Assembly (NCBI GenBank): GCA_039812705.1
Contig: JBDIBA010000049.1
Location: 1 to 8,569 of the forward strand
DNA from: JBDIBA01 sp039812705
GTDB lineage: Bacteria > Actinomycetota > Acidimicrobiia > Acidimicrobiales > JBBSGY01
DNA: 8,569 nucleotides
Direction: 5' to 3'
Of this stretch, positions 6,901 to 8,569 are shown piece by piece. A program made the translations under genes and the position numbers. The notes under the pieces were generated by a model that searched no databases, was not told the origin of the DNA, and saw nothing but the letters and a program-made list of their open reading frames with translations. How positions within the stretch are numbered: the first letter of the stretch is position 1; every line of letters starts with the position of its first letter.

Positions 6901-7647
6901 GTCGATGCAATTCTTGCGCGCAGGCGTGAAGCCGAACTTGGTGTCATGTCGCTTTTCGGAGAGATGGAAGCGGCCGAAAGCTCATCGCAGTTGGATGACT
7001 CGCGACTTCCCATTCCAGACACCGAATATGGCAAGACCGAGCGTCTTGCAAACGAGAAGGAAATGCTCGGCCTCTATGTGAGCGATCACCCATTGATGGG
7101 CGCCGAAAACGCATTACGCAAGCACACTGAGTGCACCATTAACGAACTGCGTGAAATGGGCAAAGAGGGCGATGTCCGTGTAGTCGGCGGTGTCATCACG
7201 GGCCTCAATCGGCGTTACACGAGACGCGGCGACCTGATGGCGACCTTTGTGTTGGAAGACCTGCAGATGAACATTGAATGCTGGGTGTTTCCTCGCGTGA
7301 TGACCGAGTGGGGTTCGTTGTTGGCAGACGATGCCGTTGTTTGTGTGAAGGGCCGTCTTGATAATCGCGACGACCAAATGAAACTCGTTGTTATGGAAGT
7401 GCGCCGTCCGGAACTTGTGCTTGATGGCGGTCCGCCGTTGCGTTTGTCCATTCCTGTTGGGCGTTTGACGGAGTCCATGATCAATTCCCTCAAGAAGCTG
7501 ATGAGCGAGCACCCCGGCGATTCCTCGGTCTTATTGAACGTCGATGACAAGACCATTCGTCTTTCGGATGACTTCAATGTCGATACAACCAAGGGTCTTT
7601 TGGGCGAGCTGAGAGTGTTGCTGGGCCCCGATTGCATGGTTTCCTAA
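3982..7647 (+). CDS. dnaE: DNA polymerase III alpha subunit, replicative DnaE with PHP exonuclease domain
   Basis: This is the replicative polymerase subunit, 1221 residues, full family length. The PHP domain (about 6-280) carries HLHVHTEYSMLD, TDHGNM, TTGC and TNDSHY. All nine residues matching the metal ligands of Mycobacterium tuberculosis DnaE1 are present (H11, H13, D20, H45, E70, H104, C154, D222, H224), so intrinsic 3'-5' proofreading is likely. The polymerase core has GPGRGSAAG (377-385), palm aspartates D419 and D421 in MPDIDMDFD, and D592 in LLKMDFLGLR. Fingers motifs include YRPGPM (680-685) and FNKSHSVGYG (793-802). A helix-hairpin-helix region (about 840-960), an OB fold (about 1064-1140, VVGGVITGLNRRYT) and a small C-terminal domain follow. 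The expected clamp-binding site reads VMSLF (988-992), with Val in place of the usual Gln. Its length and intact PHP domain argue for DnaE1 rather than the error-prone DnaE2. Confidence 0.97.
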   Translation: MGEKDSFVHLHVHTEYSMLDGAARIKDVVAKAAQDGQPGVAITDHGNMYGVLDIYSECQKAGINPIIGEELYMAYESRDERPATRGKLDDNGGSDERGRKPYYHMLAYAETNQGYKNLIKLSSDAYLDGYWKKPRVDWEMLDKYHEGLIATTGCLGGVVLQDLMRNDTKGAEEKARRLQEIFGRDNLFIEIQDHGLKEQKETNPLLVDLARKINAPLVATNDSHYTGREDALSHDALLCVQTGALLSETERFKFDGEEHYLKTAAEMRQLFRDYPEACDNTLWICERAKVEIEFGKPKLPEFPRPERFADADEFLRHLTYERAYVRYDLQNGELPREVVERLDYELGVIKEMGFSDYFLVVWDLIRFAKEEANIRVGPGRGSAAGCCVAYCLGIVDLDPIRYDLLFERFLNPGRKQMPDIDMDFDERYRGEMIRYAARKYGSDHVAQIVTFSTIKARAAVRDAARVLGMPYVVGDKIAKLMPPLVMGRDTPLYACLEEHPKYEDGFKMATELRELYNADSEAKQVIDVARGLEGLRRQDGIHAAAVVITNEPLTEYVPIQRKPAPNSDPNDAPTVTQYEMHGVESLGLLKMDFLGLRNLSVIERCLDLIEKSQHSELSSDAETTRFDIDNVPLDDEKTLEMLRRGDSIGVFQLEGTQMRALMRALAPTAFEDIAALVALYRPGPMAANMHMDYADRKNGRKQIEYLHPDMDEVLGDTYGLCIYQEEMMRLAQKFAGFSLEEADNLRKAAGKKIREVMAQQREKFVEGAVNTGYGHELGTALFDMIEPFADYAFNKSHSVGYGFVSYQTAYLKANFPTQYMAALLTSVKDDKDKTAIYLAECRALGIEVLVPDVNVAESDFASLPPLAPEVLENEVDDNGEGVVVDVRTKAAADKVIGRIPFGLSAVRNVGENLVSKIVDERDKNGPFADFYDFCQRVDPAVLNKRSIESLVKAGGFDAMGHSRLGLMNTYERIVDAILARRREAELGVMSLFGEMEAAESSSQLDDSRLPIPDTEYGKTERLANEKEMLGLYVSDHPLMGAENALRKHTECTINELREMGKEGDVRVVGGVITGLNRRYTRRGDLMATFVLEDLQMNIECWVFPRVMTEWGSLLADDAVVCVKGRLDNRDDQMKLVVMEVRRPELVLDGGPPLRLSIPVGRLTESMINSLKKLMSEHPGDSSVLLNVDDKTIRLSDDFNVDTTKGLLGELRVLLGPDCMVS

Positions 7648-7670
7648 ACCCCTGGTAGAAGGCTTATGCG

Positions 7671-7692
7671 GTCACCCTCCGTGACAAGGAGG
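7671..7692 (+). other. Overlapping alternative hairpins after dnaE
   Basis: GTCAC (7671-7675) can pair with GTGAC (7681-7685) around a CCTCC loop. That same CCTCC (7676-7680) can instead pair with GGAGG (7688-7692). The two structures exclude each other. The stems are only 5 base pairs and no T-run follows, so a terminator is doubtful. Confidence 0.3.
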
Positions 7693-7710
7693 CGGGATAT
7701 TACAAATAAT
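7681..7710 (+). promoter_or_regulatory. Candidate sigma70-type promoter, upstream of the 7793 gene
   Basis: GTGACA (7681-7686, one mismatch to TTGACA) and AATAAT (7705-7710, one mismatch to TATAAT) are separated by 18 bases. They lie in an AT-rich patch (7697-7712) unusual for this window. Transcription would begin about 75 bases before ATG 7793, on the correct strand. Confidence 0.5.
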
Positions 7711-7745
7711 TTCGGCCGAGTGGCGGAAGTTCCCCTCTTTTCTAA

Positions 7746-7751
7746 TAGAAT
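7746..7751 (+). promoter_or_regulatory. Second candidate -10 element upstream of the 7793 gene
   Basis: TAGAAT differs from TATAAT at one base and would place the transcript start about 35 bases before ATG 7793. The matching -35 position (near 7723-7728, GCGGAA) is poor, so this element would need an activator or be secondary to the upstream candidate. Confidence 0.4.
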
Positions 7752-7792
7752 GTCTCCCGACCAGCTAGCCCCCGAGGGAGTTTCCGGCGCAT

Positions 7793-8476
7793 ATGGCCTT
7801 TACTTACGAAACGAAAGACACCACAGCACTAACCGATGCGGAAATCGCCGAGATGGCAGACATCTGTGTCGAAGGTCCTGCTGGTTATGACGTTGGCTTC
7901 TTGTCAAAGATTCGCGAAGATTGGGTTTTGGTCAACCAGGCTCGTGAGAACGACAAGTTGCAGGGCTTCACGTTCTTCACTCTTGAGCGCATTGGCGGCA
8001 CCCCGTCGCTGCTTTGGGGTCTGTTCTCCGTAAAGCGCACGGCCAAGCGCGACACCGTTCTCAAGAACATGATTCTCGAGCAGTACAAGAAGGCTGTTTT
8101 GGCTTTCCCTGACGAAGACGTTCTTGTTGGTACGCGTCTGCTTGCGCCAACCGGTTACTCGGCGTTCGAGAAGCTGATTGACATTGTTCCTCGCCCAGAC
8201 CACAAGGCTACGGGTGAAGAGCGCGCTTGGGGCCGTCGCCTTGCCAAGCGTTTCGGTGTCGAGGGTCAGGTCAATGACCGTTCGTTTGTCGTAACCGGCA
8301 AGGGTGAAACGCAGCCTGGAATGGACATCGAGCCGACCAAGCTTCCTAAGTCTTACGACGAAAGCTACGAGCAGTTCTTTGCCGATGTTGACTCCAAGAA
8401 CGGCGATGCGCTTATTGCATTTGGTTGGGCAAGCGCGGAGTACTTCGCAGAGATCTCACCCGGCGCCAAGGCCTAA
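7793..8476 (+). CDS. Hypothetical protein, possible GNAT-like alpha/beta fold
   Basis: I do not recognise this 227-residue protein. It is soluble, with no signal peptide, membrane segment or Cys/His cluster. The order of predicted elements recalls an N-acetyltransferase fold: helix 13-26, strands near 43-49 (WVLVNQ), 57-68 (LQGFTFFTLERI) and 72-80 (SLLWGLFSV), a helix 84-106, a strand 110-119 and a helix at SAFEKL. The usual glycine-rich acetyl-CoA loop is missing (VKRTAKRDTV instead), so the fold is only a guess. ATG 7793 is the first possible start after the in-frame TAG at 7766; GAGGGAG (7774-7780) lies 12 bases upstream, rather far. Codon choice is strongly biased: 15 of 16 lysines are AAG, every Gln is CAG and every Arg is CGC or CGT. 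This suggests high expression, in keeping with its own promoter candidates and strong terminator. It appears monocistronic. Confidence 0.85.
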   Translation: MAFTYETKDTTALTDAEIAEMADICVEGPAGYDVGFLSKIREDWVLVNQARENDKLQGFTFFTLERIGGTPSLLWGLFSVKRTAKRDTVLKNMILEQYKKAVLAFPDEDVLVGTRLLAPTGYSAFEKLIDIVPRPDHKATGEERAWGRRLAKRFGVEGQVNDRSFVVTGKGETQPGMDIEPTKLPKSYDESYEQFFADVDSKNGDALIAFGWASAEYFAEISPGAKA

Positions 8477-8500
8477 ATCCTTATCGCGTCAAATCGCGTG

Positions 8501-8536
8501 AAAACCCCGCACAGCCTTCGGGCGTGCGGGGTTTTT
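8501..8536 (+). terminator. Intrinsic terminator after the 7793 gene
   Basis: CCCCGCAC (8505-8512) pairs with GTGCGGGG (8524-8531). Inside it GCC (8514-8516) pairs with GGC (8521-8523) around a TTCG loop, leaving a single bulged A at 8513. This gives an 11-base-pair GC-rich stem closed by the very stable cUUCGg tetraloop. TTTTTGTTT follows from 8532. AAAA (8501-8504) precedes the stem, so it could also act weakly on the other strand. It begins 24 bases after the stop codon. The remaining sequence to 8569 shows no feature. Confidence 0.93.
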
Positions 8537-8569
8537 GTTTGTCGTGGGTCTGTGCTTGGCCGCGGTAAT

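Noticed and set aside
7712..7735. tRNA-like stretch GGCCGAGTGGCGGAAG
   Set aside because: It resembles the D-arm of tRNA-Ser/Leu, but no acceptor stem, anticodon arm or T-loop pairs with it at the expected distances.
7666..7890. 74-codon open frame starting at ATG 7666
   Set aside because: It runs out of frame into the well-supported 7793 gene, has no ribosome-binding site and covers promoter-like sequence.

Overview
This window looks like ordinary chromosome from an actinobacterium, most likely of the class Acidimicrobiia. The strongest pointer is a bacterial proteasome activator gene (bpa/pafE), a family confined to actinobacteria that carry a 20S proteasome. The lspA-rluD-...-dnaE order, which recurs in mycobacteria, and a DnaE with a complete PHP exonuclease site agree with this. 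Base composition is moderately GC-rich. The class-level placement is inference from gene style, not a database match.

All seven genes lie on the + strand. Positions 1-2088 hold an operon-like run: the 3' part of a TraR/DksA-family gene whose start lies before the window, then lspA, then rluD, which overlaps lspA by 4 bases. Next, at 2167-3288, is a cytosolic alkaline-phosphatase-superfamily phosphodiesterase. bpa (3384-3902, TTG start) and dnaE (3982-7647, GTG start) follow, each with its own strong Shine-Dalgarno sequence. A two-part inverted repeat sits in the bpa-dnaE gap. After a 145-base gap with AT-rich promoter-like sequence comes an unrecognised 227-residue gene (7793-8476), closed by a strong intrinsic terminator with a cTTCGg loop.

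The genes are mostly housekeeping: lipoprotein signal peptide removal (LspA), 23S rRNA pseudouridylation (RluD), ATP-independent delivery of substrates to the proteasome (Bpa) and chromosome replication with built-in proofreading (DnaE). They need not form one pathway.

I found no CRISPR array, insertion sequence, RNA gene or clearly new system. The points most worth a second look are the DksA-like protein (three of four zinc cysteines lost, altered coiled-coil tip, in-frame 15-base tandem repeat in its tail), the solitary unknown gene with its own expression signals, the inverted repeat before dnaE, the Gln-less clamp-binding motif in DnaE and the GTYL tail of Bpa.
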